DNA from: Peromyscus leucopus
Lineage: Eukaryota > Chordata > Mammalia > Rodentia > Cricetidae
Length of the DNA: 64,000 nt
NCBI RefSeq assembly: GCF_004664715.2
Contig: NC_051067.1
Span: forward strand, 68,714,982 to 68,778,981
Direction: 5' to 3'
Part shown: positions 25,096 through 36,493 of the stretch, piece after piece
Numbering within the stretch: the stretch's first letter is position 1
Layout of the letters: the number at the start of each line of letters is the position of its first letter
Position numbers and translations under genes: made by a program
The notes under the pieces: generated by a model
Told to the model about the DNA's origin: nothing
The model's database searches: none
Seen by the model: the letters and a program-made list of their open reading frames with translations, nothing else

Positions 25096-25464
25096 TGTAG
25101 CTGAAGTTTTCCTGTGTTCACCCAGCTCCTGCAGCCACACAGACCCAAGTAAACACACAGAGACTTATATTACTTATAAATTGTATGGTCATGGCAGGCT
25201 TCTTGCTATCTAGATCTTATATCTTAACCCATTTCTATTATTCTATACTTTGCCACGTGGCTTGTGGCTTACTTGTACTTTACTCTTGCTTCTCATGGTG
25301 GCAGCTGGCAGCATCTCCTGACTCAGCTTTCCACTTCCCAGAATTCTCCTCTCTGCTTGTCCTGCCTATGCTATACTTCCTGCCTGGTTACTGGCCAATC
25401 AGCGTTTTATTTATCTGTCAACCAGAGCAACACATTCACAGCATACAGAAAGACATCCCCAGCA
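25096..25464 (-). mobile_element. Class II solo LTR, minus strand
   Basis: The low end is tgtagctgaagttttcctg and the high end is acatccccagca. Shared blocks are 'aaacacacagagacttatat', 'tttgccacgtggcttgtgg', 'atacttcctgcctggttac' and 'ggccaatcagcgttttattt'. Flanks caggat and cacaat match at only four of six positions, so the duplication is eroded or the ends are off by a base. Confidence 0.75.
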
Positions 25465-25639
25465 CACAATCCTTTTCTGGAAGGTCAGTAAGAAGGAAGA
25501 TTCATCACCCACTCATATTTTAATAAATGTGCCCATTCTTATTCATACACTTGATCTTTTACCACAGATCTTTCCAGAGACAACTCACTCATTTGTTCTG
25601 GCCTGAAGCCACCATAGTCCCACAGATGATTATTCTATT

Positions 25640-25963
25640 TGTTTTGTAAATTATCTATTATGGCTTTTTATTGTTTTACTAAAAAATAATGATCAGGAGT
25701 CAGATGTTAGGGTATAAATCTGATAGGTCCACAGAGTGATGGAGAAAAAGATCGCCCTCCTCTCTACTTTCTCAGATTGAAAGGGCCCACAGATATTTCC
25801 AACCCCCCTCCTTATGCCTCTTTGAGTCTCTCTATCTTTTTCTGAGTTTACCAGAAAACTCTGGTTCATTCTAGCCAGCTGAATGTAGACTCCACCCTCT
25901 AGTCTCAAAGCCCAACTCCATTGGTGGTCTTGAAGTGACAATACAAACAAGTCTCCTGTAACA
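25640..25963 (-). mobile_element. 3' LTR of a minus-strand endogenous retrovirus
   Basis: On the minus strand it starts TGTTACAGGAGACTTG at 25963. It aligns along its length with 28945-29245, sharing 'ctcagattgaaagggccca', 'aacccccctcctta' against its counterpart, and 'cccaactccattgg'. Directly upstream on the minus strand lies a purine tract (25964-25979). The low end is approximate. Confidence 0.8.
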
Positions 25964-25979
25964 TATCCACCTTTTTGTC
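25964..25979 (-). other. Polypurine tract of the endogenous retrovirus
   Basis: On the minus strand GACAAAAAGGTGGATA abuts the TG start of the 3' LTR, exactly where retroviruses prime plus-strand DNA synthesis. Confidence 0.75.
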
Positions 25980-26731
25980 TAAATAAAAAGGAAAGATTTT
26001 AACAAGCATGCTTAGGTTTAGAGGAGAGAGCTGTGCTATAACTCCAAAGGCCACTTTAATTTTTAATTGAGTTGGACTACAAAAGACCATTTGCCTTATA
26101 TAACTGCAGAGAACAGAAGAAACAAACATTTGGGAAGATTTATGATTTTTTTTTCTGTTGGAAATGTGCTATATCATTAAACCAATTTACTCTTTTTCTT
26201 GGGACATTTTCTCTGGATGATTCATCCTTCTCTTCAATTGTCTTATTTGTCCAGTGGTCTTTAAATTCTTTAGTTGGATGTTTTTATTCTCCTAGAAAGA
26301 AACAAACAAATCCTGTGCCAGCCCCAACATTGGAAAGTTTCCCTTTTTGGCAGGTTATGTCTGATCAAATGAAAGACATTTGTTAGTCTTATAAGTTAAT
26401 TTAAAAGGAATGGACATATAATTTCATGAACTATCACCTCTCTTAATCAAGGGGGTCTCTCCTGTTTGAATCTACTCTTTATCAATCTGGATATTATTCA
26501 GAGCTTTTCTTCTGTTGAAACAAAAGCAAAACCTCTTCCCCAATGTAATACTTATCTTGGTTCCCATTCTGAGGTCAATACATCTTTAATGTATACAGGC
26601 TGATTTAATTCAGAAAATTTTTTTCTACTATTCAATGTCTCTCCTGAACTTTTTGTTATATCTATTAGAAGTTGTTCTGGTTTTGGTCATATCCAGAGTG
26701 GTGTGGTTTTTAACAACAAGTATTATGTCTT
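25980..26731 (-). pseudogene. Unassigned internal remnant of the endogenous retrovirus
   Basis: This lies between the end of the gag remnant and the 3' LTR. Every frame is interrupted, and I recognise no protease, polymerase or envelope motif. At about 750 nt it is far too short for pol plus env, so most of the provirus is deleted. Confidence 0.55.
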
Positions 26732-28060
26732 TTAATTGCTCTGTGGATGAGTTTTTCTGATGCTGACAGGGACTAAATGAGCCAAATTTGATATTAGGGC
26801 CCACAGGAGACCCCTTAGAATATTTCCTAATGGCAAAGGCTTACCTTGCCTGTCCCTTGTTGTTCTGTATTCATTAGTCCTATGCTGGTCTCTGTCACTC
26901 CTTCTGAATACTCCAGAAAGCTGTGGCCCTCTTCTTGAATTCTCTCTAGAAAGGACACTGTTTTTAGGTTTCAGGTGACCTTGTTCACCACAATTAAAAC
27001 ATCTGACATTCTGATTTTTCTTAAAATTTTTGGAAATTACTTCTCCTATAAAAGCAGTATCATAAGCATGAGATTCATTATCAGCTGTCTTTCTAATCCA
27101 TTCATCTATTGGTGCTGATTTTGCCTTTAAAGGTCTAATCACCTTTTTGCATTCTAAATTAGCATTTTTAAAAGCCAAATATTCAATTAATATTTGTCTA
27201 ACTTCTGGATCTGATACAATTCTATTTACATCTGATGGCAACCTTTGTGAAAAATCAGTGGAGGCTTCTTTTGGGCCTTGTATAATTTTAGTAAATAACT
27301 CAGTCCTTTTTCCTAATTCTTCAACCCTGCCCCAAACACCCAAAGCCTCCATATGACATAGCACCAGGGTGTAAGCATCAAATCTAAACTGTGTTTGCAA
27401 ATTAGCATACTGACCTTCACTGAGAAGCTGATCTTGGGAGATTTCAAATCCTCCAGCTCTATTTCATTGTTCTATGACCCTTGCTTCCTCTTTCCACCAT
27501 GTTTCCCATTGTAACTGAGGACCAACTTTCAACAGTGCTGTAGCTATATCTTTCCAGTCTTATGGGATAATTCTGTTCTGAATTGCGCATGAATTTAACA
27601 TGTGCTTCACAAAAGGTGAATATATACCCTATGAAATGACTGTTTCTTTGAATCTCTTTCAATCTAAGACTTCTACAGGATTCCAGTCAAATTCTGCATA
27701 ACCTTGGGGATGTCTATCATTTGGTGGTCATTCTTGTGTGGTAACTGAATAAACTAAGGTTGGTTTTTTGAAAACCTTGGGCCATCCTTTTTCAGTTTCA
27801 TCATGCATTGGTATGGCAGGTTCTTTTCTAAATTTTTCTGTCTGTGTCTGAGTACTTTTCTCATTTTCATTAGCAGTTCTTTCTAAGGCCTGTATCTTAT
27901 CAGTCAAATTTTTATTATTTTCACTAGTAAGTCTTTCTAAAGATTGTATCTTATCAATACCAACTCTTTCTAAGGCTTATATCTTATCAGCCAAAATTTC
28001 ATATTTGGCACAGTTATCAAACCATTATTAAAGGATAAAATATGAATTACCAAACTGATG
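26732..28060 (-). pseudogene. Broken gag (capsid and nucleocapsid region) of a betaretrovirus-like ERV
   Basis: Seen on the minus strand: a 222-codon open stretch from 27400 to 26732 contains the capsid major-homology-region pattern QGPKEASTDFSQRL (near 27280) and a nucleocapsid zinc knuckle CFNCGEQGH (near 27001). The knuckle's fourth ligand is Asn where Cys is expected, so it could not bind zinc normally, and no second knuckle follows. The same frame continues upstream through conserved capsid wording (W-E-T-W-W-K-E-E-A-R). It is broken by stops at 27464-27466 and 27560-27562, and at 27977-27979 within a coiled-coil-like stretch of three DKIQALER-type repeats. Known: such Gag belongs to class II (ERVK/IAP-like) elements. 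Inferred: non-functional for a long time. It lies antisense to Malrd1. Confidence 0.85.
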
Positions 28061-28750
28061 GTAGTTACATTTGGCATTATATCAATTCAAGCTAAGGGGA
28101 TTATACCGTCATTTATCCATTTATCTGTTTCCATTTGCAAGCTATCCATAATAACACTGTACAGGTCCTAACTCTCTGTAATGTGATATTTCCAATTTTT
28201 GACATGGGGAAGAATTTTTTTTTTATATAACCCAGTTCTTTTTTTAAGAATTCCCAAGTATCTCACTGTGTTTTCTGACAATTACAGTGAAGGCTGATCT
28301 GTGCAAGGGTAACCAGCTTCAGTGACAATATTTGGCAGTGTAAGGAGAGAGGATGCAGTGGGGTACCCAGAGCCAGGTTAATCACATGCCTGGGCTGGGG
28401 TCCACTGCAACTGCTCATGTGCCATGTGGGGAGGGAGAGTGAGCCACATGATGAGAGGGAAATGGACAGGGAAAGCCTGTGTGGCTAGAACACAGCATGG
28501 GAGGGGACTGTGTGTCCTGATATGAGTGGAGGTGGGTGGCTGCCCAGGGAGGGCAAGGAAACTGCTGCTGGCTGTTGCTGCTATACTGCATGGCTGGTGA
28601 TACATGGCCTGGCTGAAGATACCTGCACATGCAGCAGAGGGCTGAGGGGTAATGGTGTGTGAGTGTACAGCACAGCCTGAATGACAAAGCTGCCTTATGG
28701 TGGTGGTAGTAGTGCAGTTGTGACAGGTCTACAGCCCAGGCATGGTCTAA
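28061..28750 (-). mobile_element. 5' leader of the endogenous retrovirus
   Basis: The region between the primer site and the gag remnant. It is GC-rich at 28360-28740 and has no intact frame. It probably includes the beginning of gag, but the start codon could not be identified. Confidence 0.6.
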
Positions 28751-28769
28751 GACTCCACATTGGGTACCA
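28751..28769 (-). other. Primer-binding site, lysine-tRNA type
   Basis: On the minus strand TGGTACCCAATGTGGAGTC is very close to the TGGTGCCCAACGTGGAG-type site used by lysine-tRNA-primed class II retroviruses (HERV-K-like). It lies a few bases inside the 5' LTR end. Confidence 0.8.
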
Positions 28770-29245
28770 GATATTGCAGCTTTTTTTTTTTTCATTTTTC
28801 TTTATTAAGAAATTGTCTACTCACTCCACATGCTATCCACAGACCCCCTCCCTCCTCCCAGCCCTCTTTCCCAAATCACCCCACATCCCCACATCCCCCA
28901 AATCGAGGTCTCCCATGGGAAGTCAGCAGAGCCCAGCACATTGAGATTTTTTTGTTTTATTAATAAATAATGCTCAGGAGCTAGATATTAGGGTATAAAC
29001 ATGATAGATCCATAGAGCAAGGTAGTAAAAGATCAGATGCTTTCTTCTCTACCTTCTCAGATTGAAAGGGCCCACAAATATTTCCAAGCCCCTCCTTGTA
29101 CTTCTCTGGGTCTTTTTATCTTCCTCTAAGTCTACCAGAAAATTCTATGCTTCATTCCAGCCAGCTGAAGATGGATTCCACACTGACTCTAGGCCCAACT
29201 CCATTGGCAGTCTCAGAGCGACAATATAACCAAACCTCCCAAACA
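28770..29245 (-). mobile_element. 5' LTR of the endogenous retrovirus, interrupted by an L1 fragment
   Basis: On the minus strand it starts TGTTTGGGAGGTTTGG at 29245 and aligns with the 3' LTR at 25640-25963. AATAAAAC on the minus strand near 28960 is the likely polyadenylation signal. The last part of U5 is separated by an inserted fragment (28781-28944). The two LTRs differ at many positions, so the insertion is old. Confidence 0.8.
28781..28944 (-). mobile_element. L1 3'-end fragment inserted in the 5' LTR, minus strand
   Basis: A T-run (A-tail on the minus strand) is followed by 'tctttattaagaaattgtct', 'actccacatgctatccacag' and C-rich 'cccaaatcaccccacatcc', the reversed 3' end of a rodent L1. 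Its counterpart is missing from the 3' LTR, so it arrived after the provirus. Confidence 0.65.
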
Positions 29246-29251
29246 ATGATC

Positions 29252-30445
29252 TCTCTGCTTCTATCCTTGAACCTCACATCTTATTCTCACAACAGTAGCC
29301 CAACGGGTCCTTTAAAACATAGATAATAAGATCATGCCCCCACCATCATCAAATCTTCTTAAGATTCCTGTCTCATTCAGATCAAAATCAGGAAGAATAA
29401 ATGTTTGGCTCACTTAGACTTCATGATTTCCCTTTCTATGGAGAGATTTTATGTTCCTCAACTATACACAAAGGCCTCCTACTTAGTTTTTATTCACTCT
29501 ATCCAATTCAGTTCACAGTCTGGACTTTTCCACATGATTTTAACTCTTCCTGGCATATGCTTCCTCTGGGTGTCCATTTACTTCCCTCCGGTGATTTTTT
29601 TCCTGTTCTTTTCTCAAAGTCTGCTTATTCAATAAATCCTGAGAACACCACCTACATAGATTCTTTTCTGTCATTTTCTATCTTTGGTCAATAAATTAGA
29701 AAAAATATTTTCTACACACTACCTGTTGCCCTTATAGTGAAATTTTCTTTTCCCCAATAGTAATTGTAGTTGCAAGAAAGCAGGCATATTATTTGTTGGC
29801 TGTTTTGTCTCTAGCAACTAGTCAAGTAGCAGAATGTTTAAGAATAATAATAAATATTTGCTAAAGGGATAGATAGATAGAGCAGTATTCATCTTTTTGG
29901 TGTTTAAATATCTTATGTATTCTATTTTATTATTTCTTAAATATTAAATGCTTCCACATAAAAATACCCTATTGTATATCAGGCAAATTTCTTGAAAGAC
30001 TATTTTCATTTACATATAACCACAAATTCTACTTCTAGATCCCAAGTATGTGACTTAACTGAGAATAAGAATAGCAATGGTATCAATTTCTGACTCAGAG
30101 CTCTGCAAAACTACCTGAAGTCCTAAGCTGTGGATCTACATTCCACATGCTCTGCCTCTATGGAACCAGAGCTCAAGGGCTTCATCCCTGTCTAGGATGT
30201 CTGCTGTTAAATCAGAGGACAGAGAAAGAAAGCACAGTTAGAGCCCATATTAGTATATGATGTACATACATTTACCCACATCTGTGGAGTTAAGCCTGGC
30301 AGTGGGTTAGTAGTAAGTATCATCAACCTACCAGGAGACTGGTAATGGCAGAGAATATATAACTTCCTATCCAGATAGGGAGCTTGTAAATAGGCTTTGT
30401 AATGTAGCACAAGAATGTGTGTTTTGTATAATCTTGCATCATTTT
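29252..30445. other. Unique intron sequence
   Basis: No gene was seen. A short (GATA)4 lies near 29868-29880. Confidence 0.5.
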
Positions 30446-30449
30446 TTGT

Positions 30450-30522
30450 AGTTTAGGGATGGGATGGGAGCCCAATGCATGCTAGGCAAGTATGTCAGTA
30501 CTGAACTACAGTCCCAGAACAA
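30450..30522 (-). mobile_element. ID-like tRNA-derived SINE fragment, minus strand
   Basis: 'gcatgctaggcaagtatgtc' and 'gtactgaactacagtccca' are the reverse of the ID/B-type tRNA-like head, which reads TGGGGCTGTAGCTCAGT... Confidence 0.6.
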
Positions 30523-30529
30523 TCCTATA

Positions 30530-32930
30530 GTGTTTTCAGCGTTGAGAATGATTTTGCTCCTTCTGAGGTGGCTAGATGTTAACTGCTGAGCAGAACTCTT
30601 AAGTTTACTGTCTAGCCTTATCTTGAGAAATGAAGAGACAAGTTACTCAGATGGATCTAGCTCTTGAGCCCATGATATGAAACACTAGCATACTGATAAT
30701 CAGATACACTAACCCTGCAGAAAAGAGGCAATGATTTCTATTTTACAATTGTAAAATATTAATTCACAGAACACAAGTGACCCAGATGAGAGTCAAACTT
30801 CAGCGCAGGAATGGCATTGCAGTCTAAATTTATCTGATTTTAATGGCCAGGGTTTTCCCTACTTGACTTCCTGGTTTGGACTTAGAATCTTTGCGGCTTT
30901 GGGGACACTGAAGAAGAAAAAAGAACACAGAAAAGTAGAATGAATCGTCGCTGAAACTCTAGATTCCCCAATTATTCTGCTAAATTCATTCTGTGGCTAA
31001 CGGTGCCAAGGTAGCCAGAGTGGAGTGGCTGGAGGTAGAAGCAGAGATAGGAAGTATCTGTTACAGACCATTAGTCCCAATTTTCTGGTTCAAGTTTGGG
31101 GAAAAAAATATGAAACTTTAAAAACTGTCTGAACTGTTTGGCTCTGTGATAGTTTCATAACAAATGAGAGTTTTGGTTCAAACCACAAAGCTCCTTGAAG
31201 CTGAATGTTCCGTAAAAGAATATCATACAGTCTTTTGTTCAATGAACACACACAAAAATAAGACTTAATAATATATTTCTATTCATACTTCTCAGCCGTT
31301 TTTTCTTCTGTTATCATGTTAAATAAGGTAGGATGAATGCTTGTAGGTTCATGTTTAGTCATCATTTTGCTTTCTGAACTAACTAAACTATCATTTTTTT
31401 GTTTAGTGATACATTGATGTAGAATTAAAATTAAAATTCATGAAAATACAAGTGCAAGTCATTGAACTAATTTCCAAAGTGCCTATGCTTTCTGTATCAC
31501 CTATTAATTTGTAGAATGGCTAAAAGGGTAATTATTCTTTTCTCTTGCCTCAGTTCCAGCTTTTCTTTCTCCATATTTTTCTTTCTACTTTTCATGATAA
31601 CATTTTTATCCAACAACCCCAGGCTGAAATTCAGCTGTAACTTAGACTTCCCTTTATACCTGTCCATTAGCAAATTCTGCCGACTGCCACTTAGAATAGT
31701 TCTCACCTCTCTTCTGTCTGTTCCCTTATCTCTACCATGACCCTCCTCCAAGACAGCAAAATTACATTGCAGATTTCTCAGCTCCAAGCATTCTCATTTG
31801 TTTTTCCTCAGTAGGGTTCTCATTAGCTTAATACTTCGTTTTTTTTTTTAATACTTTGTTCTGTATTATCATCATTTGGACCCTTTTATTTTCTAATTTC
31901 TTAGATGTATAACACTTTATTTTATGCTAGTAACAGTTAACTCCAATTCTACACAAATCAACCATTTTTACTCAATATTTGTTTTTATATCAATGTGTCC
32001 ATTCTAATTATCAGTTAGTAAAACTGCCAGAATACTGATAATATGTGATTATCAGTAGTTAAGGCATTTATTAGCCCTTCATTTTCCCCTAGAAATCATT
32101 ACTAAATAAATTTCGTGTTTCACAATTCATGTGTAAAATTGATAATATATACTAGCTATTAATAATTAGTAATTTTCATAATGTTCACTATCCCTTCATA
32201 CATATCATCATGCTACACAATCAATAGGCTGTTTTGTTGTTGTTTTTGCAATGGTTTGGTGTGATTCTTGGCATCCATACTCATTAGCATCAATATTTCA
32301 CCAACTACATTTGTAAGTGTTGAAGTCTCACATCTTTCGGCAGATATGTGTGTGTTTCCGTGTGAACAAATGCACAGGGAGAATATCAGTGTCTCTGCCT
32401 TCACTTGAGGAAGTTGTCTGTTGCTTTCTGCCTCATTGACATGGAAGTATCTGCCATATTTGTCTTAGATTAACAATAGTTATTATAATAAAATAAATTA
32501 AGTCAAACAGTGCCTTTGTATTATTTCTTTCATAATTTGTAGTAGTGTAGAGAACTCAAAAGAATATATATTGTTATGAAGGTTTACAATTAAATATAGA
32601 ATTCCTAAGTAAAAATCAGGACACTTGTGATAGTGATTATAGGTTCAAATATTCTAGTTTTATCTTCTTTAGTATAAGCTACAGCCCTATAAAGTAATAT
32701 ATTTTGTTATATTAATATGATACATAATATATAATATCCTTATTTTGTATATATATGCAAAAAAGGACCCAACACAGATGTTCAATTTAGCAATTAAATT
32801 GATTTCCAAGATAAATTGGTTAAATAACAACTTTCTTTAAAGGTAAAACCTTTAAATTTGTTTATCTCTAGTTGAAAGAAATGCTAAATACTTTTGGATA
32901 GATATGACTGTTTCAAAGTTTAGAATCTCC
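30530..32930. other. Unique AT-rich intron sequence
   Basis: No gene or clear repeat was recognised. Confidence 0.5.
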
Positions 32931-32934
32931 AATC

Positions 32935-33301
32935 TACACATGTACAAGCAACCTCTGTACTTAAGACTCAAGAAACTACATGGGAAATAGAGACAGAAAG
33001 ATTGTAAGAACCAGAGGACCAGGGCATCTGTGATGAGATAGTATCTCCTTTATATAATAGAAAGTTGCACCCATGAAATCCTGACTGTGTGGTCATCTAA
33101 ACAAGACTTTCACAATGACAATACCAGCTGACATCCCAGGGTGGCTTGCGAAATCTCACGAGGCCCCACCCCTAGTTTAAGAGCTACAGCCAAGTAATCT
33201 AAGAGAGAGATTCAGTCTTCTCCTGAGATGAGTCCCTGATATGTTATCTAATCCCAAGAGGTCAGCCTTAAACACATATACATATAAACAACATAAGTAG
33301 A

Positions 33302-33357
<56 letters not shown>

Positions 33358-33573
33358 TACTAATTAAAGAGGTCATGAAGTTGAGAAGGAGCAGAGGGTA
33401 TGGAAGAAGTTGGGGAGGGGAAAGTGTGTGGTGGAAATGAAGCAAACACAGCACTCATACCATTCACAAAAAATAATAAAACGAATGTAAATGCTTAGAT
33501 TTCAGGTGGAACTCTTGTCAGCCGCTACTTCTTTTTCTTCACATTCATAATCATGTTCATTGCAGTAATATTC
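32935..33573 (+). mobile_element. L1 3' untranslated region and nearby L1 fragment, plus strand
   Basis: 'ggaaatagagacagaaagat', 'ccagctgacatcccagggtg' and 'aatctcacgaggccccaccc', then a (GT)n tract, then 'gagaaggagcagagggtatg' are the layout of a rodent L1 3' untranslated region. At 33555-33573 'tgttcattgcagtaatattc' is an L1 ORF2 3' motif that resumes after the LTR. Confidence 0.65.
33305..33350. repeat. (GT)n microsatellite
   Basis: An uninterrupted run of about 23 GT units inside the L1 3' region. Confidence 0.95.
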
Positions 33574-34103
33574 TGCTGTGGGATGTTCTGTAAGTCCTGT
33601 GGGAGCCCTTCTTGGGTTCTTTGTGGCGTTACCCAGCAGGTCCGTATAGAGGATGATTAGGACCATGGGCCTGAGTGCAGGTGTTTGAGATGGTCTGCAC
33701 TTGGCTGTGCTGGGGGATGGTCTGTATGTCAAGTTGTTCTGATTGGTTAATAAATAAAACCTGATCGGCCGTGGCTAGGCAGGAAGGATAGGCGGGACTA
33801 ACAGAGAGGAGAAATAAAAGGTCAGGAAAGCAGAAGGTTGAAGCAGAGAGATGCTGCAGCCGCCGCCATGACCAGCAGCATGTGAAGACGCTGATAAGCC
33901 ACCAGCCACGTGGCGAGGTATAGATTTGTAGAAATGCGTTACTTTAAGATATAAGAATAGTTAGCAAGAAGCCTGCCACGGTCAGACAGTTTGTAAGTTA
34001 AATAAGTCTCTGTGTTTACTTGGTTGGGTTTGAGCGGCTGTGGGACTGGCGGGTGGCAGAGATTTGTCCTGAATGTGGGCAAGGCAGGAAAACTCAAGCT
34101 ACA
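33574..34103 (+). mobile_element. Class II solo LTR, plus strand, inserted in an L1, perfect 6-bp target duplication
   Basis: It begins tgctgtgggatgttctgt and ends aaaactcaagctaca. Flanks atattc (33568-33573) and atattc (34104-34109) are identical, and the L1 wording reads through if the LTR is removed. A second start-like motif, tgctgggggatggtctgtat, occurs at 33708. It matches the actual terminus of the shorter relatives at 55.3 and 57.8 kb, so this copy has a 134-nt extension at its 5' end. 'gattggttaataaataaa' is a CCAAT/TATA-like region. Confidence 0.9.
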
Positions 34104-34109
34104 ATATTC

Positions 34110-34335
34110 ACAATAGGTAAGATATGGAATCAGCCTAGATACCCATCAGCACATGAGTAGATAAAGAAAATTGGTATCTGTGTGCAAATGGATTATCATA
34201 ATCTGTAAAACAAAAAGATGGAAATTCTATTATTTTTAGGAAAATAAATGGAGATGAATGAGATCATATGGAGCAAAATATGCCAGATACAAGTCAAGTA
34301 TTGTATGTTTTCCATAAATTATGTGAGCACCCTCC
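34110..34335 (+). mobile_element. L1 ORF2 3'-end remnant, plus strand
   Basis: 'cacaataggtaagatatgga', 'tcagcctagatacccatcag' and 'agataaagaaaattggtat' follow the 3' part of L1 ORF2. It is frameshifted and interrupted. Confidence 0.7.
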
Positions 34336-34626
34336 TGGCCTTATTGCCTTCTTATATCTCATGCTAAAACAGATATGCAGTATTAAAACAAAAACTATTT
34401 TAAATTGCTAGAGGGAAAAAGCATCCATGGGGGTGGGGGGTTGTTTATAGATGGCGGAGATTTCACTTCACTGAGCGACCAAATTTATCCTCAGAATCAT
34501 CCATGTCCCATTCCTTGGAGATCTCCAGAAATATCTGCTGAAGGGTCATTGTGAGAAGCTGCACTACACTTTGTTAAACTTCATCAACTGTCTCTAGTTT
34601 GAAGAAGGCTTCTGTTCTGGTCTTAA

Positions 34627-34738
34627 AGGGGATTTAGTTCAGTGGTAGAGAGCTTGCCTAGCAAGCGCACAGCCCTGGGTTTGGTCCTCAGTTCTGGAAA
34701 AAAAGAAAAAAAAAAACCAATAAAATAAAAAAAAATTG
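34627..34738 (+). mobile_element. ID SINE with A-rich tail, plus strand
   Basis: 'ggggatttagttcagtggta', 'gagagcttgcctagcaagcg' and 'ccctgggtttggtcctcagt' are the BC1/ID consensus with few changes. An A-rich tail runs to about 34738. Confidence 0.88.
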
Positions 34739-35004
34739 TTTAAAGAAGTGCCAGGAAAATGCACAACCTTTATCCCAAACACTCTTTCTACTTCTGATCA
34801 CACTTCAATATAACAGAATGCCTACAGATATGAAATTTTCATTTGATTCATGTTATAAAGCAAACAAATTTTGGAAGACTAGATTTTTCTATCAATCACA
34901 GGAAAATAAACTACATGATATGTCATACTATGTAGCAAAGATCTATATTGTGATTGTTATGAATCAGTTCCAAACAGTAACTGTAGTAGGATTTTGTTGT
35001 TGTC

Positions 35005-35145
35005 GTTGATATTGTTGTTTGAGACAGGGTCTCTATACACTCTGGCTGGCCTGGGACTTGCTATGTAGAGAGAGGCTGGACTCAAAGTTATGCGTTTGCC
35101 TGCCCTGACTTCCCCAGTACTGGGATTAAAGGTTTGTACTACCAG
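35005..35145 (-). mobile_element. B1 SINE, minus strand
   Basis: 'gagacagggtctctatacac', 'tggctggcctgggacttgct' and 'cccagtactgggattaaagg' form a reversed, diverged B1. Confidence 0.8.
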
Positions 35146-35149
35146 AGAG

Positions 35150-35151
<2 letters not shown>

Positions 35152-35198
<47 letters not shown>
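35152..35198. repeat. (CA)n microsatellite
   Basis: Pure CA run of about 23 units adjoining the B1. Confidence 0.95.
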
Positions 35199-35199
<1 letters not shown>

Positions 35200-35200
<1 letters not shown>

Positions 35201-36000
35201 TATTATTTCGATCATACTAAATGGAGCTTTTTTATTCCGAGTCTATTCTGATTGTATTTAGTGCCATAGGAAATACCTGTGCCCTGACCCTGGAGGTGTA
35301 GATAGTTCCACGTTCTCAATTGTGTGAATATTGATTAAATTTAAGCTCAAGTGAACTTCTAGAATTTTAAATGAAAGTCATTTCATAATATGAAAGGTCA
35401 CAAGCAATGCATATACATTGTTATCTCTAGAGAGACACAAATAACAGCTCTGCAAATAAAGTCACCAGTTATATCTAAAGCTGGTAAACTTTATCAAGGA
35501 CTAAGGGTGATATTCTAGTCCTTCTGTTTACTTAATGATCAATGTGGGAATGGCTGCAGGGAAAGAATTTTAGCATGAAACAAGCTAGAAAATCTGTTTT
35601 ATCAAAAAGAATTTATTAGTGTAGCCTGCAGTTTATTGTATTTGTTGCAAGGAATTCGCAGAGCAAGGAGTTAGAACACTGAGTCCATCTGGAGCCTGAG
35701 CCATCAATTTAGGAAATCTTCCACATGACAGATGTGCAGGTGGTTTGGTTTCCCTGTGGCTTAGCGATGCGGAAGAAGATCAGATCAAACCAAACTAATC
35801 TCTGCTTCGCGGTGGGGTTGGAAAACAGCCATTTGTATGATGCCTCTGCAATTTTTGTTTCAGCTGAGAATCTCCTATTGTGTCTGTTTATTTCTTTAAA
35901 GAAACAAACCTATTTTTACTACCAATTTAGACTTATTCTTCGCAGTTATAGTTCAAAACACAAAATCATAAAATTTTCAATGAACTGAGTGCTTGTGTCC
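35200..36000. other. Unique intron sequence
   Basis: Nothing recognisable was seen. Confidence 0.5.
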
Positions 36001-36009
36001 ATTGTAAAT

Positions 36010-36180
36010 TAGTAGACTGAAATCATCATCCCCTGTCTGATGTTATTTAGAGATGAGACCTTGGGGATACAGTTCAGATTAGATTAACCCATAAGGCAGG
36101 ACTGCAGATGGGATTCATAGCCTTATAAAGAGAAGAAGGGAAGATAAGATTGCTGTAATCTATGTGAGAACTCTATGTTG
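36010..36180 (+). mobile_element. Old MLT1/MST-like LTR fragment
   Basis: 'gagatgagaccttggggata', 'cagattagattaacccataa' and 'gggattcatagccttataaa', followed by gagaagaaggg, follow the 5' half of mammalian MaLR LTRs. Heavily diverged. Confidence 0.45.
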
Positions 36181-36493
36181 ACACTACTCAGGACAAAGGT
36201 CTCCTCCCAAATGAGACTAAAGAACAAAGCAGAGAATGGACATGACTGAACTTGAAGATATACCATTGAACAGCAGTGTTCAAGACTAGCTGGTGCCAGT
36301 GAAAGAACAAAGAATAAACAATATAGAATAGAGAGCTATAAATAAATGAAATATGGAGGAAAGTCTCTCTTCACACAAATTCTGTTGCTTGGAATCAGTG
36401 AACATCTCATGTGAAAGATTGAGTGTCTGCAGTGAGAGACTCCACAGAGCCCTCTCATCTGGCTTGATGCAGTGCACCTAGGTTTTGAACTAT

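Noticed and set aside
25689..25694. atgatc as a target-site duplication of the provirus (also at 29246-29251)
   Set aside because: The low-side atgatc lies inside the LTR, because similarity to the 5' LTR continues past it. The match is coincidental.
28415..28795. 126-codon open frame on the - strand
   Set aside because: Falls in the leader of the endogenous retrovirus between the primer site and gag, with no known motif.
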